Shown: positions 13,863 to 33,593 of the stretch, piece after piece
Layout: each line of letters starts with the position of its first letter
Numbering within the stretch: position 1 is the first letter of the stretch
Assembly: GCA_027704905.1 (NCBI GenBank)
Contig: CM051013.1
Location: 11,712,707-11,776,706, forward strand
Source: Muraenolepis orangiensis
Taxonomy: Eukaryota; Chordata; Actinopteri; Gadiformes; Muraenolepididae
Direction: 5' to 3'
Length of the DNA: 64,000 nucleotides
The notes under the pieces: model-generated
Databases searched by the model: none
Told to the model about the DNA's origin: nothing
What the model saw: only the letters and a program-made list of their open reading frames with translations
Made by a program: the position numbers and the translations under genes

Positions 13863-15668
13863 ACGTGGTCTGCGTGACAGACCAAGGCCTATACATGTAT
13901 TTATGTCATACGGAGTCGTTTTGATACCTATTGCAATGTGTCAATTATCTGATTCCTTCAAGATGGCTGCACACATGACGTTAATTTAGGCTATTCAGTT
14001 TATTAACGGCTGTATTTATTTGACAAAATGATTGCAAGTGATTTCCAACCATTTTCCATTGTGGACAAGGGATTCCGAAGCTTCACACAGGCTCTCAATC
14101 CAATGTATGTTCCTCCAAGCAGGAAAACACTCTCAAAAACCCATTCCGAGACTGTATGATAGAGAACGTGCTTCACTGCAGGCCAGGGTTAAGGAAGCTA
14201 CTGCAGTTTGCCTTACCACTGATTGCTGGACATCAAGAACCACCACTTTCATGTAAATAAAAGGTATATGTGGTAAAATAGAAGAGCCGTTTGGGAGCCG
14301 AAAGAGCCGGCTCTTCTTGGTGAGCCGAGCCAAATGAGCCGGCTCACTCAAAAGAGCCGGAATTCCCATCACTAGTTCAGGTAACTGTCCCACACTCATC
14401 TATAGGCCCTGAACTCACCATCACCTAAAGTAGGTCAACTCCTCCCCCAGAGCCAACCCCTAATTAACTCAGGGGTATTTAAGGCACCTGTGGCATCATG
14501 GCAGCCTTTGTTTCGTTTGCTGTCTGCCTGTTGCCACATGGTCACCTTAAGGGTAGGTAAGTTGTCAGAAACTGGATGTCATGTTTGATCAACAGCTTAA
14601 TATTACTCATGTGCATCTTATATTAGCACTGAACTACATTCATTTGTATTAGCCTACTGTCAGCTTGTATCCTGGTCCACCTGGTGTTCCTTTGGCCAAA
14701 TGTGATGCCTGAAGTCCTGTTAACCTGGAGGGATGTGTGTTGTTCCTTAGTACCTTAGTATTAATCATACTGAGTAGTGGTAAGTTTATAATTACCTAAG
14801 TTAAAAGATTGAAATGTATACTTTTGTATTGTAATCTAATGTACAATGTGTTTCCCTATTAGGTGGCATCAGCTGCTGTTTTGCTATAGTTAGGTTTTGC
14901 GGTCTTATATTTAGGATTTTAGTGTATTTTACTGTTTGCTCGTTTGGACCAACTGGATAATTGTTTCTTCTGCTTTATACTAATTTGTTGTTTCTTTGCC
15001 CCTTGTAGTGGAGTTGGAGCCAGCTAGTGGTGGAGGCTAGGCACAGTCTAATTCCCTTCACGACTTGTAGTGGTAGGAGCACTGGGACACAGTTTGTAAT
15101 GAGTTTTGATTTGCAGTGAGTTTTAGTTTACAGTGAGCACCGGTGGTGGGTAAGTGGGACACAGCCCTGTTAGACTGCCTCCCCCTGGCTGGCATCTGCC
15201 CACTCCCCTTTTCCCCTCATTGATTTTAGTCATTTGTTATATAAAGTGTTTTTATCAAGAATGAACAAATCCATGTGATTGATATAATGAAATAAACTGT
15301 TAAACTGTTTCCTTATAAATTGAACCACGTCTCTGTCTTGTGTCAGTCACAAACTTGTAGAGCCTTAGTTCTGAGGTGTAAATTAAATATCTCCTGGGGC
15401 GAAACTCCCCAGGTGGCGTTGTCAGGCATTTTGGTATTTGGGTGGCTCTGCCTTTAGAAAACGACCACCCCGCCACACTACACTATGTAGTATAATTTCT
15501 ACTCTGGTGGAATAAGAATCTTTCTCAGAGGTCCGGATACTAAGTTCAATGTCTTTATTGAACAAAGCATCAAATTCATCAAATGCAGCATGATGGAGCC
15601 TGCCGTGCCAATTCGACTGGCGACGCGCTCCTTTACCAAACATTTTATAGGAAGTAGTATCGCAAACA

Positions 15669-15754
15669 TCAACTACTCCTATTGGTCACAGAAAACACAC
15701 ATCTACTACTCCTATTGGTCACAGTAAACAAACATCTACTACTCCTATTGGTCT
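15669..15754 (-). promoter_or_regulatory. Triple tandem CCAAT-box repeat, unit 3
   Basis: ATTGG at 15,681, 15,714 and 15,747, same arrangement as in unit 2. Confidence 0.4.
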
Positions 15755-16981
15755 CGAATTACAACCAGCATCCACAACTCACTAGTCATTGTGCCTTTGT
15801 TGTCACGTCACAAGTTTACAAGCAGTTTTTGTCAAGTTATGTATTTACTGCGCCTTCCCCACTTGATAGGGACGCCATCTACCCGAAGTTTCCAACTGGA
15901 TTTCACTAAAAAAATGTTTTTCACCAGAGTAATTTCATTCATTTGGGCCAATTTGAGTGCAGGTGAAAAACCTTTTGGGGAAGGAAATGAAATCACGGTA
16001 TTAATAATTAATAGTGAACAATATAATACAATACAACAATTAATAATCAGTAACTAACAAAATACTATACACAACAGCTCACCATTCCCCGCGCACACGC
16101 AAAGAGCCAAACAAACGCCCACACACACACGCGCACACACAGGCTCTTTCCCCGCGCCACAAAGCCAGCGCGAGAGCGGCTATAGGCAGCAGCCGTGGCA
16201 AGTCCTCCCGAAAGTCTACCAAGGTACAGCATCTTATCGGCTGCCTTCCGGGTGTTAGAGATGGTTCCAGATCCGCAGTTTGTCAGTTTAACAGGCTCCT
16301 TTCTCCTTTGTGTTCCGCGGTGTCTGTTCACCTGTTTATTTCTGGGACCTCCTCCTCTGTGACGCCGCCTGCTCTTCAATGCGCGTCGATGGGGCAGATT
16401 TGAAATTGGCTGCAGCCATGTTTTTCCACAGTATTCCGTTTCTGGTTTGACTTGACAGTTTTAGTTTTATACTTGGGGTATAAAAATACACTACAACTAC
16501 TATGGGCTTCACACTACCCGCGGAATAACCCAGACGAACCCAGAGAAGTTGCGTCGTTCTCAAGCCAAATAGTAAGCTTAACGCTCTGTAGTTAAAGTCA
16601 AATCTGACATGATCGTCAGTATATTCAAGTCATTAGTTTATAAGTTAAGGTTGTATATACAACTATTAACACGTATACATACTGATATTGCTTTCACTTT
16701 TATGTTGGACAAAACAACGAGGCCCAATTTGTTTTCCAACGTCCAAAAACATTCTGACTTCTGTGAATAAATTAAGTCTAGGCCTATTTTCAACTATATT
16801 TGGTCACCAGTTGGGCTGTAACTTTGTCGCAGTTTATAGCCTTTTAAATATGGCGCACTTTTTATACAGGTTTTACTTTTTGCAACCTCTTACCTCTTTG
16901 ACAAGGGGTAGTAGGGCGGGCAAAGCAGGTGGGATATGAGGGTGGGGCGGGAAAGGCAGGTGCGACATGAGGGGCGCGAAC

Positions 16982-17025
16982 GTAGCCTGGCGGGACAGGT
17001 AGACAGACCTGTCCCGCCAGGCTAC
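16982..17025. repeat. Perfect palindrome, unit 3
   Basis: Same 19-bp arms and AGACAG loop. Confidence 0.95.
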
Positions 17026-17203
17026 ACAGGCATGCAGACGAAGAACAGAAGGCAGAGAGAGAATGAATGAATCGCCGGGTCGGGAGCCGGGTGGTCACGC
17101 CAACCACGTAGCCTGCACGCGGACAGAGAGGGAGAGACAGAACTAAAGAACCTTTAGCCTGTTTAGATTTAACATGTTTGACTCGTATTGTGTCCTTTTG
17201 AAA

Positions 17204-17478
17204 TGTGTCTGATTCCTTCACGATGGCTGCACACATGTCATTAAATAAGGCTATTCCATATATTAACTGCTGTATTTTTTTTGTTTTTATCTCCCCAGAT
17301 ATTTCGAAATAGTCAGTCAAACAGTCAAACGTAAATGTATTGCCTGATGCCCCAAATCAGAATATATTTGGTGGTGTTTCATGTATTTGGCCACCATGGC
17401 ATTGCATCAGCCAATTGTCCACATGATGAGTACAGAGTGGAAGGAGAATGTTTGTAGCATATCCCTCCGAAAGATGGT
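17204..17478 (+). pseudogene. Degenerate TNFRSF14-like exon-1 copy, unit 3
   Basis: Same remnant. It lies about 1.65 kb upstream of the intact exon at 18,952-19,100, so old and intact exon 1 stand in tandem. Confidence 0.75.
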
Positions 17479-18764
17479 CTGACACTTGACTGATGGCTTT
17501 GTATTGTATTTAATCCATATCCAAAAACCAACGTAAGAGCTGTATACAGAGACACGAAACAACATATATATGTTGTTTCCAACAACATATATAAACAAAT
17601 ATATGTAAGCTTACTCCTCACATTACCTTCAAATTACACACAGCGCTAAGGCTAACGTTAACTTATTTAACAAACAATTAATTAAGGTTAACCCCAAAGA
17701 GCAGCCTATAACCAAATAAGGGTAATCAGGCAAAGCCAAATGGAAGACAGTGGGAGGTCTTATCCTCCCGATCAAGCTCTTAGCTCCGCCCATCACCTGC
17801 CTGAATCAACAGTAAAACCACCAAGCAAACAAGACACTATTTATATAACAACACTATTTGTAAGTGGATTCGATATTTAAGGTGATCACAGGTTACTACT
17901 GGAGCAACATGTTGTCTTTGGGTTGGCTGGCCGTCTAATTGCACATATCATAGATGCTATAGTTATCCAACCCTACCGCCAAGAGAGGTGTTTCTTTTTT
18001 TATATATGCTTTATTTGAGTTTTCAAACACAAGAAAAACTCATACATAAACCCTCACATGTATGAGGGAGTAAAAGGGAGTAAAATATACCATTCTGTGA
18101 AATGGGGTGGCATTGGCAAAGATAGTGGTGTAGACAGGTGTTTTTTAAGGTGTTTCTTGGTATGGTCTTTTACTTTTTAAACAAACAAGCTACTGCAGGT
18201 GAAAAGCTATAACATGTGTCCCATCCATCCATCCATCCATCTTCTCCCGCTTATCCGTAATCGGGTCGCGGAGGTAGCAGCTTCAGCAGGGGACTCCAAA
18301 CTTCCCTACCATAACATGTGTCCCATGGGTACAAATGTAAACAGTCGTCTCAAGCCAAACCCAAGACACGTGACACATGTGTGAGTCACGTGTGACGAAA
18401 GGACATGTCTTTAAAGAATGGTTACGAATCAGGGACAGTGTTTTACATCAGCTCGTGACTTTTATTTGTATATTTTCGAAGAGATTAATGTTGCCATTGT
18501 TATTTGTGTTGTGTAGGAATTTGATTCAACACAATTAACGCATTTACAAAAGTAGCCAGTCAAGAAGTGAAAACATGTGGGTCGTTTTCACGGATTTACG
18601 CACATCTCTACACCACACCTGGCTGACTCAAGTGAAGACGATCACACGATCACAACAGCCACGGGAACCAGCTGGAAAAGGGAGAGAATGAATCACTTGA
18701 CTGACCACGCCCATTACGTACACACAGGCAGACACGCAAGAGGGAGAGACAGAGAAGCTGGCCG

Positions 18765-18778
18765 CCGCTAGGGGGCAG
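18765..18778 (+). promoter_or_regulatory. CTCF-like motif, unit 3
   Basis: CCGCTAGGGGGCAG, about 200 bp upstream of the first coding exon of the chimeric receptor gene. Confidence 0.5.
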
Positions 18779-18971
18779 ACGTGGTCTGCGTGACAGACCA
18801 AGGCCTATACATGTATTTATGTCATACGGAGTCGTTTTGATACCTATTGCAATGTGTCAATTATCTGATTCCTTCAAGATGGCTGCACACATGACGTTAA
18901 TTTAGGCTATTCAGTTTATTAACGGCTGTATTTATTTATTTATCTCCACAGATATTTCCAAATTTCAAGAA

Positions 18972-18980
18972 ATGAAATGA
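18972..18980 (+). promoter_or_regulatory. Two-codon upstream ORF before the receptor start
   Basis: ATG AAA TGA ends two bases before the main ATG at 18,983. The same arrangement is present in copy B. It could lower initiation at the main start or force reinitiation; inference only. Confidence 0.45.
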
Positions 18981-18982
18981 CA

Positions 18983-24876
<5,894 letters not shown>

Positions 24877-25098
24877 TGGTTATATACTGTATATATAACT
24901 ATAGTCGAATGATTCTGGGTTTGAATCCAAAGAATACCTGTAGGCAACCTTGAACAAGATGCAACTAACTCATACCTAAAAGTCATGTGTCTGAACTCTG
25001 CTAAATGACTAAATAGTAAACGGTTGGTGGCACTTTCCAAACAATAATCTTTTTAGATTTGTAGGACTATTTTTCTTGTCATGTATCCTTCCTTATCT

Positions 25099-25104
25099 AA
25101 TAAA
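25099..25104 (+). terminator. Poly(A) signal of the chimeric gene
   Basis: AATAAA in sequence matching the T1R1 3'UTR (counterpart 59,500-59,505). It would be used by the chimeric transcript. Confidence 0.6.
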
Positions 25105-25142
25105 GCTAGAATTGACATGTTATTGTGGCTTTAGTCTGAGTT

Positions 25143-25146
<4 letters not shown>

Positions 25147-25218
<72 letters not shown>

Positions 25219-25225
25219 CTCTCAT

Positions 25226-25288
<63 letters not shown>
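25147..25288. repeat. Compound (AC)n-(CT)n-(AC)n microsatellite
   Basis: Two CA tracts around a short CTCTCTCGCTCTCGCTCTC core at 25,201-25,223. Counterpart of 59,549-59,704. Confidence 0.95.
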
Positions 25289-25289
<1 letters not shown>

Positions 25290-25495
25290 CACTGTGTGCG
25301 TGCACAGTGCTTCTTGAGGTGGGGGTGGATGAGGGATGGGATTGTGTTGCGGGTCGACCGGTCAACCCAGCTGACCAGTCGATGTGTGAGTAGACACTTT
25401 GCTTGACTTTCCCACAGTCTCTTCAGCCTCCCCCTCCGCCTAATAGCCTTAGTAAACAATACAAGATGGTTCACTGAGTTTCATAGCGATCACCC

Positions 25496-26109
25496 ATGCC
25501 GATGTAGTTGGAGTGGCGATTTTCTAACAATTTTCAATCGTCTTTGCGTCTTATAATCGTCTTATTCTGACTCATATTCGGCATTGACGTAGTTTATAAG
25601 GTGAGTAATAATGTAGGCCTATTGTATTTTCAACGTTTTTATTCGCTGTTGTCGAACATGGCGCCTATTTACTTAATCTGATCCTTGGGAAATGGGTGTG
25701 GTGCTGGTGGTTCCTTTTATGTCATTTGGGTTTTTGTAGGCACATTTCTTGGACTTGTGAAATAAGTGTATAGGGCTATGGAGGGCATATGAAGAAGGGT
25801 ATATTCGTTTTGATCGGCTTAGTTAAAGTAGTTAAAGTTAGTTAAAGTATTATGTCAACGTTGACATGATTATTGCTGTAAATGGTATACAATGTTAGAA
25901 AATGGGTATTGGGCCTCTCAGATTTTGCAAGCTTTTAAAGCATTTTTTTTGCATTTAACATAAAGTAGGCCTATCTCATAAATGGAAATCAACCAATGTT
26001 CTCATATATGTATATATATGTGAATAATGCATAAGCTATAGACAATAGAAAAACGAATCTCCAACGAATATCAAATGTCCAATATAGCAACTTGCTATGT
26101 TTCAGTGTT
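25496..26109. repeat. Leader repeat Z at the A/B junction
   Basis: Starts where T1R1-flank homology ends and runs to the LINE insertion site. Homologous to 2,238-2,850 and 32,721-33,250. No gene seen. Confidence 0.8.
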
Positions 26110-26630
26110 TTGATTGATTGATTGATGTGTTTATTTCGAATATGAAAGCAAAAATAATAAATAAGCCATTAAAGAAACAAAGAAAAAATAGAATATATAC
26201 ATATTCGAAAAGGAGTGAGAAGAAGTAAAACTTATTAACTCCCACCCCTTCTCCATAAATAATACCTAATAACAAGCTTCCTGGTCTAACCCTGTCTATA
26301 CACTACTGTGTAGTAATTCTGTTTCAGATTTTATAATATTATGAAAATATAAATATAATATATACATAACATACAATACTATATATATAATATACATATA
26401 TTATAAAAATATAAATATAATATATACATGTCATACAATAACATGTAATATATACACACACCCATTCAGATGATTATCTAAATATATGCCTACAATACTC
26501 ATTGTATACGCATATTTACACACACATACGGAAGAGCAACAAGAAAATAACCCCCCCAGAAAAAATAAATAATAAAATAAAATAAAATAAAAATAACAAT
26601 AAAAACGCAGTACCCTTATAACACCTAGTG

Positions 26631-29600
26631 CTACCCAACACCTCCCTCATCCCTGTAACTTGTGAAGATTGTGTCTTTGTACCTACTTTTAAACTGTTTT
26701 ATGTTTGGACATTGTTTCAACTCCACAGTGCACCTGTTCCATAGTCTCACCCCGCTGACTGAAATACAAAAACTTTTTCTGGTTGTTCGAATTAATTGAA
26801 TATCAAAATTAAATTTCCCTCTTAAATTATAACCCCCCTCGTGCATGCTGAATAATGACTGTATATTTACTGGTAATAGATTATTTTTAGCTTTGAACAT
26901 AATTTGAGCTGTTTGATATTTGACGATGTCTGTAAATTTCAGTAGTTTTGACAGTAGAAAAAGTGAGTTTGTGTGTTCCTGGTAACCCACGCTGTGAATG
27001 GTTCGTACTGCTCGTTTTTGTAAAATGGTTAGTGGCTGTAGTGAAGTTGTGAAGTTGTTGCCCCAAACCTCAGCACAGTACTGTAGGTAAGGTAAGACTA
27101 GTGAACAGTATAGCATGTGGAGTGATTTATGATCCAAAATTTTCTTTGCTCTATATATTATTGCAATGCTTCTTGAGACTTTGGTTTGTACATGTTTGAT
27201 ATGAGATTTCCAGCTGATTCTGTCATCAATCATAACCCCAAGAAATTGTATTTCATTAACTCTTTCTATTTCAATTCCATCTATTTTTATATTTACCTGA
27301 GTGTTCCTTTTACAATTTCCAAAAACCATTAACTTTGTCTTGCTCAGATTTAATGACAGCCTGTTTCTATCAAACCACACCTTCAATTTGTTCATCTCTG
27401 CAGTGATATCCTCCTGTAATTGTTGCAAGTTATCCCCCGCGCAAAAGATATTTGTGTCATCAGCAAACAGTACCAAGTGCAATAACTTTGAGACTTTACA
27501 TATCTCATTAATGTACAAAATGAAGAACTTAGGGCCCAATACTGACCCCTGGGGGACACCACATGCAACCTCCAAACATGACGAAACACAGTCACCCAAT
27601 TTCACAAACTGCTGTCTCCCCCTTAAATAACTTTTAACCCAATCCAGCACTATTCCCCTGATACCATACCTTTCAAGTTTTTTTATCAATAAATCATGGT
27701 CAATGGTGTCGAAAGCTTTTTTTAAGTCAATGAATACTCCTACAGCATATTGCTTGCGATCTATTGCATCTGTGATTGCTTCGGTTGCCTCAATTACTGC
27801 CATAGCTGTTGATCGGTTTGTTCTGAAACCATACTGATTTTCTGAAAGAATTTTGTATTTTTCTAGAAATGTGTCCAATCTGCTGTTGAAGAGTTTTTCC
27901 AGTATTTTAGAGAATTGTGGCAGTAGGGAGACAGGTCTATAGTTTGTGAAAAGATGTGTGTCTCCAGCCTTGTACAGAGGTATGACTTTAGCTATTTTCA
28001 TTTTGTTAGGAAATGAACCGGTTTGAAATGATAAGTTACAAATGTATGTTAATGGTTTGGCTATGCCGTCAATAACTTTTTTTACCAGAGACATGTTGAT
28101 TTCATTAAAGTCAGTAGACTGTTTATCTTTGCATTTTTTGACAATATTCAAAATTTCATTTTCCTCCACTGATTTTAGAAACAATGAGCAGGGATTTCTC
28201 TCTGATAAGTGTTCCCCACAAGTTCCTGGCTCAGGGATTTTCCTTGCAAGGTCAGGTCCAACATTAACAAAGAATTCATTAAAGCTATTGGCCACATCTT
28301 CCATGTTATAGTTTTCCACATCCTTATCAATGAAGTACTTAGGTAGACTATTGTGTCTAGATCCATTTCTTATAATATTGTTTAGTATATTCCATATCCC
28401 TTTAACATTATTTTTATTATTATCTAATATCCTCTTATAATAATCTTTCTTACTTGTCCTTATAATATTAGTTAACTTATTTTTATAGTTTTTGTATTTT
28501 TGTTCTGCATCTTTAGTCCTTTGTCTTATGAAATCTCTATAAAGTGTATTTTTCTTTTTACATGCATTACGGAGCCCATTCGTAATCCATGGACAACTAA
28601 TAGTATATTTTAGTTTTCTGTTGTATTTCTTTATAGGACAATGTTTATCATATAATAAGGTAAATATTCTTAGGAACTCTTCATATGCAAGGTCAACATC
28701 ATTTTTTTGGTATATTATATCCCAGTTATATTCCAATAGTTCATATTTTAGTGTGTTTATAGATTCCTCTGACCTTATTCGTTTATATTCGGTTTGTTTA
28801 TATAACTTATTTCTACAATAAATATCGTAAACCGTAAACACTGGTAAATGGTCACTTATGTCATTAATTAATAATCCACTTATTGCATTACTATCAATGT
28901 CATTGGTGAAGATATTATCAATGAGGGTGGCACAATGAGATGTAATTCTGCTGGGTCTAGTGATTCTTGGGAATAGGCTTAAACTGTACATTGTGTTGAG
29001 AAATTCATCAGTAGTATTGAGTTTATTGGGATTTAATATGTCAATATTGTAATCCCCACATAAAAATATAGTTTTGTTGATTATTTTTGAAAATACACTT
29101 TCCATCCATTCACTGAATGCACCAATGCTTGCACCTGGTGCCCTATATATACAGCTAAACCTATATACAGCTAACACCTATATATACAGCTACATAATTT
29201 TCTTTTCTCCATGATGATTTCAACTGTTAAGCATTCAAGTAGATTGTCAACCACAATAGTCATTCCCTCCAACACTCTGAAGGCTAAAGATTTCTCAATA
29301 AAAATAGCCACTCCTCCACCACTCTTGTTTTGTCTGTTTTGATACCTGAGTTCGTAACCATCTAATTCAAAATCAATGCCCTTTTCAGTGTTCATCCATG
29401 TTTCAGATATTGCTATTATACTGAATGGTTGTGAAAATGATTGTAGATAGTCCTTGATGTTATTGAAGTTAGCATATAAGCTTCTACTGTTGAAATGAAT
29501 CATTGATAATTTGCCTTCAGATTGAATGTTCAGATTGTATTGCTCATCTGTGTAGTAGCAGCAATTATTATTAATAGAAGAGAAAAAATTATTGTCCGGA

Positions 29601-29812
29601 TCAATATCCTGTTCCAAATCCATCATATTGTGATCAGTGTATTCAAATCCTTCCAATTCCAGTTGATGGTGGTCACTTATCCTCTGTGTAATGTTAATAT
29701 TATCTCCAGATGTAAAAGGAGTTCTGTCATTGTTTGTCATGGTTGTGTTATGAATGTTACCTCGGAGATCGAGAGATCCAGATCGTGACGTCATGAAGTC
29801 ATTTGAATTCAT
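26631..29812 (-). pseudogene. LINE ORF2: endonuclease-reverse transcriptase (one frameshift)
   Basis: ORF2 starts at ATG 29,812 and reads through the endonuclease N-terminus (MIHFNSRSLYANFNN, ISETWMN) to about 29,180. It resumes in another frame to 26,631: FLCGDYNIDIL completes the endonuclease and the RT follows (NYRPVSLLPQFSKILEKLF, YGFRTNRSTAMAV, FIDLKKAFDTIDH, GVPQGSVLGP). The catalytic FADD is at 27,456-27,467. The break coincides with three tandem copies of an approximately 17-bp CCTATATATACAGCTA unit (29,142-29,194). Both halves together are about 1,060 residues, normal for jockey-superfamily LINEs. The domestic fate is unlikely; it looks like a young, recently broken copy. Confidence 0.88.
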
Positions 29813-30496
29813 CCAGTTCAGCGATGTTCCTGATGCAGATCACTTTGGCTTCCTCGGGATTCCCGTTTAGTTTTATGAATACTTTGCAGTTTGAAGTCCA
29901 GGTGTTGAGTATTTTCCTCTGTTTCTTCAGCTGGCGCGCTCGTAGGCTATATCAGCGTTGTGTTTGGCAAGGTGCTCGTTAATGAAGACATCTGTTCCCT
30001 TCAGCTTCCTTCCTTGTTTCAGAAGTGCGATCTTGTACTTTCTGTTAGTGAATCGCAGTATCACAACTGGTCTGTCACTGGCGTTTCTCCTGAACAGTGG
30101 GTGGCATGCCTCGATGTTGTTACAGTCCAACTGTATCCCCTTGGACTGCATGAACTCAGCCACCTGATGCTCCGCAGAGTCAGCATCCAGCTCACCGGGC
30201 TCCCCGCTGTTGTCTTTGGTCACCGCACGGGCGTATGACCGGGGCTTTATTTTGAGACCGGTGATGATCACATCATTGACCCGCGTATACTGCTCCAAAT
30301 CATCGACTCTGTTTTCCAGAAGGGTGATGCGCTTATCTTTCTCGACAATAAGCAGCCGCAGAGCCTTCACTTCCTCGATTACATCCAAGATGTTCTTCTG
30401 CTGCCGCCGAACAGCAGAAACTTCCTCGGATATAAAGTCGAGCGATTTCCTTATATCCTCGACCTCCTCAGCCGACGGGTTCTTCTTCGGACCCAT
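29799..30496 (-). pseudogene. LINE ORF1: coiled-coil RNA-binding protein (one frameshift)
   Basis: The start MGPKKNPSAEEVEDIRKSLD at 30,496 was chosen because the longer frame runs into target-site DNA. Residues 15-75 look like a coiled coil (EVSAVRRQQKNILDVIEEVK). An RRM-like part follows (DDLEQYTRVNDVIITGLKI) and then a conserved C-terminal domain (PVVILRFTNRKYKIALLKQ). The frame ends at 29,927, but the next frame continues as RARQLKKQRKILNTW to DEFK and a stop at 29,799. This indicates a 1-2 base loss near 29,945. ORF1 and ORF2 overlap by 14 bases (ATGAATTCAAATGA). It would coat LINE RNA in the particle. Confidence 0.82.
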
Positions 30497-31163
30497 GTCG
30501 CCAGATCTTAATGCAGATCTTATTGATGCTCCGGTTAGCGGGGAAGTGTTAGTCGGGATGGTCGTTTCGGGATGGAAAGACACTGCGTGTGGAGAGCTCC
30601 AACTTTATGTATCTGGGGTAATGGCAATGGACTGCTTTTATATAGCGCTTTTATCCAAGGCGCTTTACAAGTCATGCTGTGGACTGGGGGTTTAGGCGTA
30701 GACTGCGCAGGGTGACACGCTGTGATTGGTTCATGGGTGATAAGGGGTTTGCCCAAAGCTTTAAACAACGCCAATATGATGATAGGTTATTAATACTTTG
30801 TTGCTCATAATTCATTGAGGCAGATCATATCTTCATGTTGCTCACACATCAATTACTTAACATCAATTCTCAAACACAAATTACTTGCAAAGATGATTTT
30901 AAGTAGCAGTTTGATATCATGTTATTATGTTAATATTTGATCATATATTATTTGAGTTGCCTATACCTGGCGCTCCTTCGACCGTCCTCAAACTTGACAC
31001 GTCTGGTGCATTTGGAGGGGGTAAACTATTATATTACAAATTCTCACATTTGCCTGTGATGAGTGTTTAACTCAGCGGTTTCTTGCGTAAGACACGAAAA
31101 GACACGTAATACTTATTTAGCCGTCCGGTGGATTTATTGAGTTGGCTCACATGAAGTTGCCCA

Positions 31164-31389
<226 letters not shown>

Positions 31390-31906
31390 CGTGCTGGCTG
31401 TCTACTTGCATGGCTGACTCCGCCGTTGGTGGTTGAATGTGTGTATGAATGGGTGAATGTGAGGCATGACTTGTAAAGTGCTTTGAGTAACCATTGGTTA
31501 GAAAAGCGCTATATAAATGTCCACTTACCATTATTACCGTAAGCACGGTAGAAGAAGGTAACCGTAGTATACACAGTATAAGCAGTAGTTAAGGACGTAA
31601 ATGGTACAACGTACATGTACATTCTCTACAGCCTGTTTTGAGCTAAATAGTATTTTCTCAATATCTGCCTTTTAGACGGGCTCATACCAGGCGGTGAACC
31701 ATTTAGCTGAGCTGCTCAATCACATCCCTTTTGATAGAGTTATAGTTTGTCTCAAGGCCGTAACCATGGAGTCAACATTGGGGGGGACCAAGCTAAATTT
31801 GAATACTCATTTCCTGCCATTCTAAAGGAAAATATATAAAAATTCACTAACACATGGGATACTTTTATATTTTTTACCATAATGTCTAATTGTGCAATGT
31901 ATTACA

Positions 31907-32556
<650 letters not shown>

Positions 32557-33593
32557 GGGCAGTCATTTTTGGTTATAGACATCTAGGTGTTTATGAGATG
32601 ACATGTCAAGGCTCAGTTGTGTGTTTATTGGCAACCAACTAGATGGGTAACGCCCTACTGAATGTGAAGCTATTTTAACGGAACAACACCACGGGACGTG
32701 TAAGGGAGGGAGTGCCGAGGTAGTTGGAGTGGCGATTTTCTAACAATTTTCAATCGTCTTTGCGTCTTATAATCGTCTTATTCTGACTCATATTCGGCAT
32801 TGACGTGGTTTATAAGGTGAGTAATAATGTAGGCCTATTGTATTTTCAACGTTTTTATTCGCTGTTGTCGAACATGGCGCCTATTTACTTAATCTGATCC
32901 TTGGGAAATGGGTGTGGTGCTGGTGGTTCCTTTTATGTCATTTGGGTTTTTGTAGGCACATTTCTTGGACTTGTGAAATAAGTGTATAGGGCTATGGAGG
33001 GCATATGAAGAAGGGTATATTCGTTTTGATCGGCTTAGTTAAAGTAGTTAAAGTATTATGTCAACGTTGACATGATTATTGCTGTAAATGGTATACAATG
33101 TTAGAAAATGGGTATTGGGCCTCTCAGATTTTGCAAGCTTTTAAAGCATTTTTTTTGCATTTAACATAAAGTAGGCCTATCTCATAAATGGAAATCAACC
33201 AGTGTTTCCACCGAATATCAAATGTCCAATATAGCAACTTGCTATGTTTCAGTGTTAGTCGGGATGGTCGTTTCGGGATGGAAAGACACTGCGTGTGGAG
33301 AGCTCCAACTTTATGTATCTGGGGTAATGGCAATGGACTGCTTTTATATAGCGCTTTTATCCAAGGCGCTTTACAAGTCATGCTGTGGACTGGGGGTTTA
33401 GGCGTAGACTGCGCAGGGTAACACGCTGTGATTGGTTCATGGGTGATAAGGGGTTTGCCCAAAGCTTTAAACTACGCCAATATTATGATAGGTTATTAAT
33501 ACTTTGTTGCGCATGATTCATTGAGGCAGATCATATCTTCATGTTGCTCACACATCAATTACTTAACATCAATTCTCAAACACAAATTACTTG

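Larger units (their letters stand above)
9387..14023. repeat. 4.9-kb tandem unit 2
   Basis: Near-complete unit; its left end is in the gap. It holds possible transcript-like signals (a TATTTA-type box near 9,500, AATAAA near 10,360), three CCAAT-type boxes, the palindrome, the degenerate exon-1 copy and the CTCF-like motif. It ends at GGCTGTATTTATTTGA, where the 3' part of a hAT element starts again. No convincing protein gene is seen in the unit. Confidence 0.85.
14024..18936. repeat. 4.9-kb tandem unit 3
   Basis: Starts with CAAAATGATTGCAAGTG, an internal point of the hAT element seen whole at 35,971-36,981, and ends immediately before the true first coding exon of the receptor gene. Spacing of landmarks to unit 2 is 4,916 bp. 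The hAT 3' part with GAGCCGGCTC palindromes and CATCACTA end lies at 14,024-14,374. Confidence 0.88.
26110..30544 (-). mobile_element. LINE retrotransposon, L2/CR1-type, near full length
   Basis: A 4,435-bp insertion flanked by the 6-bp duplication AGTGTT (26,104-26,109 and 30,545-30,550). The empty site is seen at 2,845. On the minus strand: ORF1 (coiled coil plus RRM-like domain), ORF2 (apurinic-type endonuclease plus reverse transcriptase), an AT-rich 3'UTR and a tail of short tetranucleotide repeats (TGAT on the plus strand, 26,111-26,125). Both ORFs carry a frame break, so it is probably inactive. Only copy B has it, so it inserted after the segmental duplication or was lost from A. Confidence 0.92.

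Noticed and set aside
10400..15400. Solo LTR within the 4.9-kb unit (TATTTA box, AATAAACTG then a CTCTGTCTTGTG end)
   Set aside because: Suggestive order of signals, but I could not find TG...CA ends or a target duplication, so I did not annotate it.
16862..17320. 152-codon minus-strand frame in units 3, 4 and 5
   Set aside because: Broken in units 1 and 2 by small indels, no recognisable domain, and it crosses the palindrome; likely chance.
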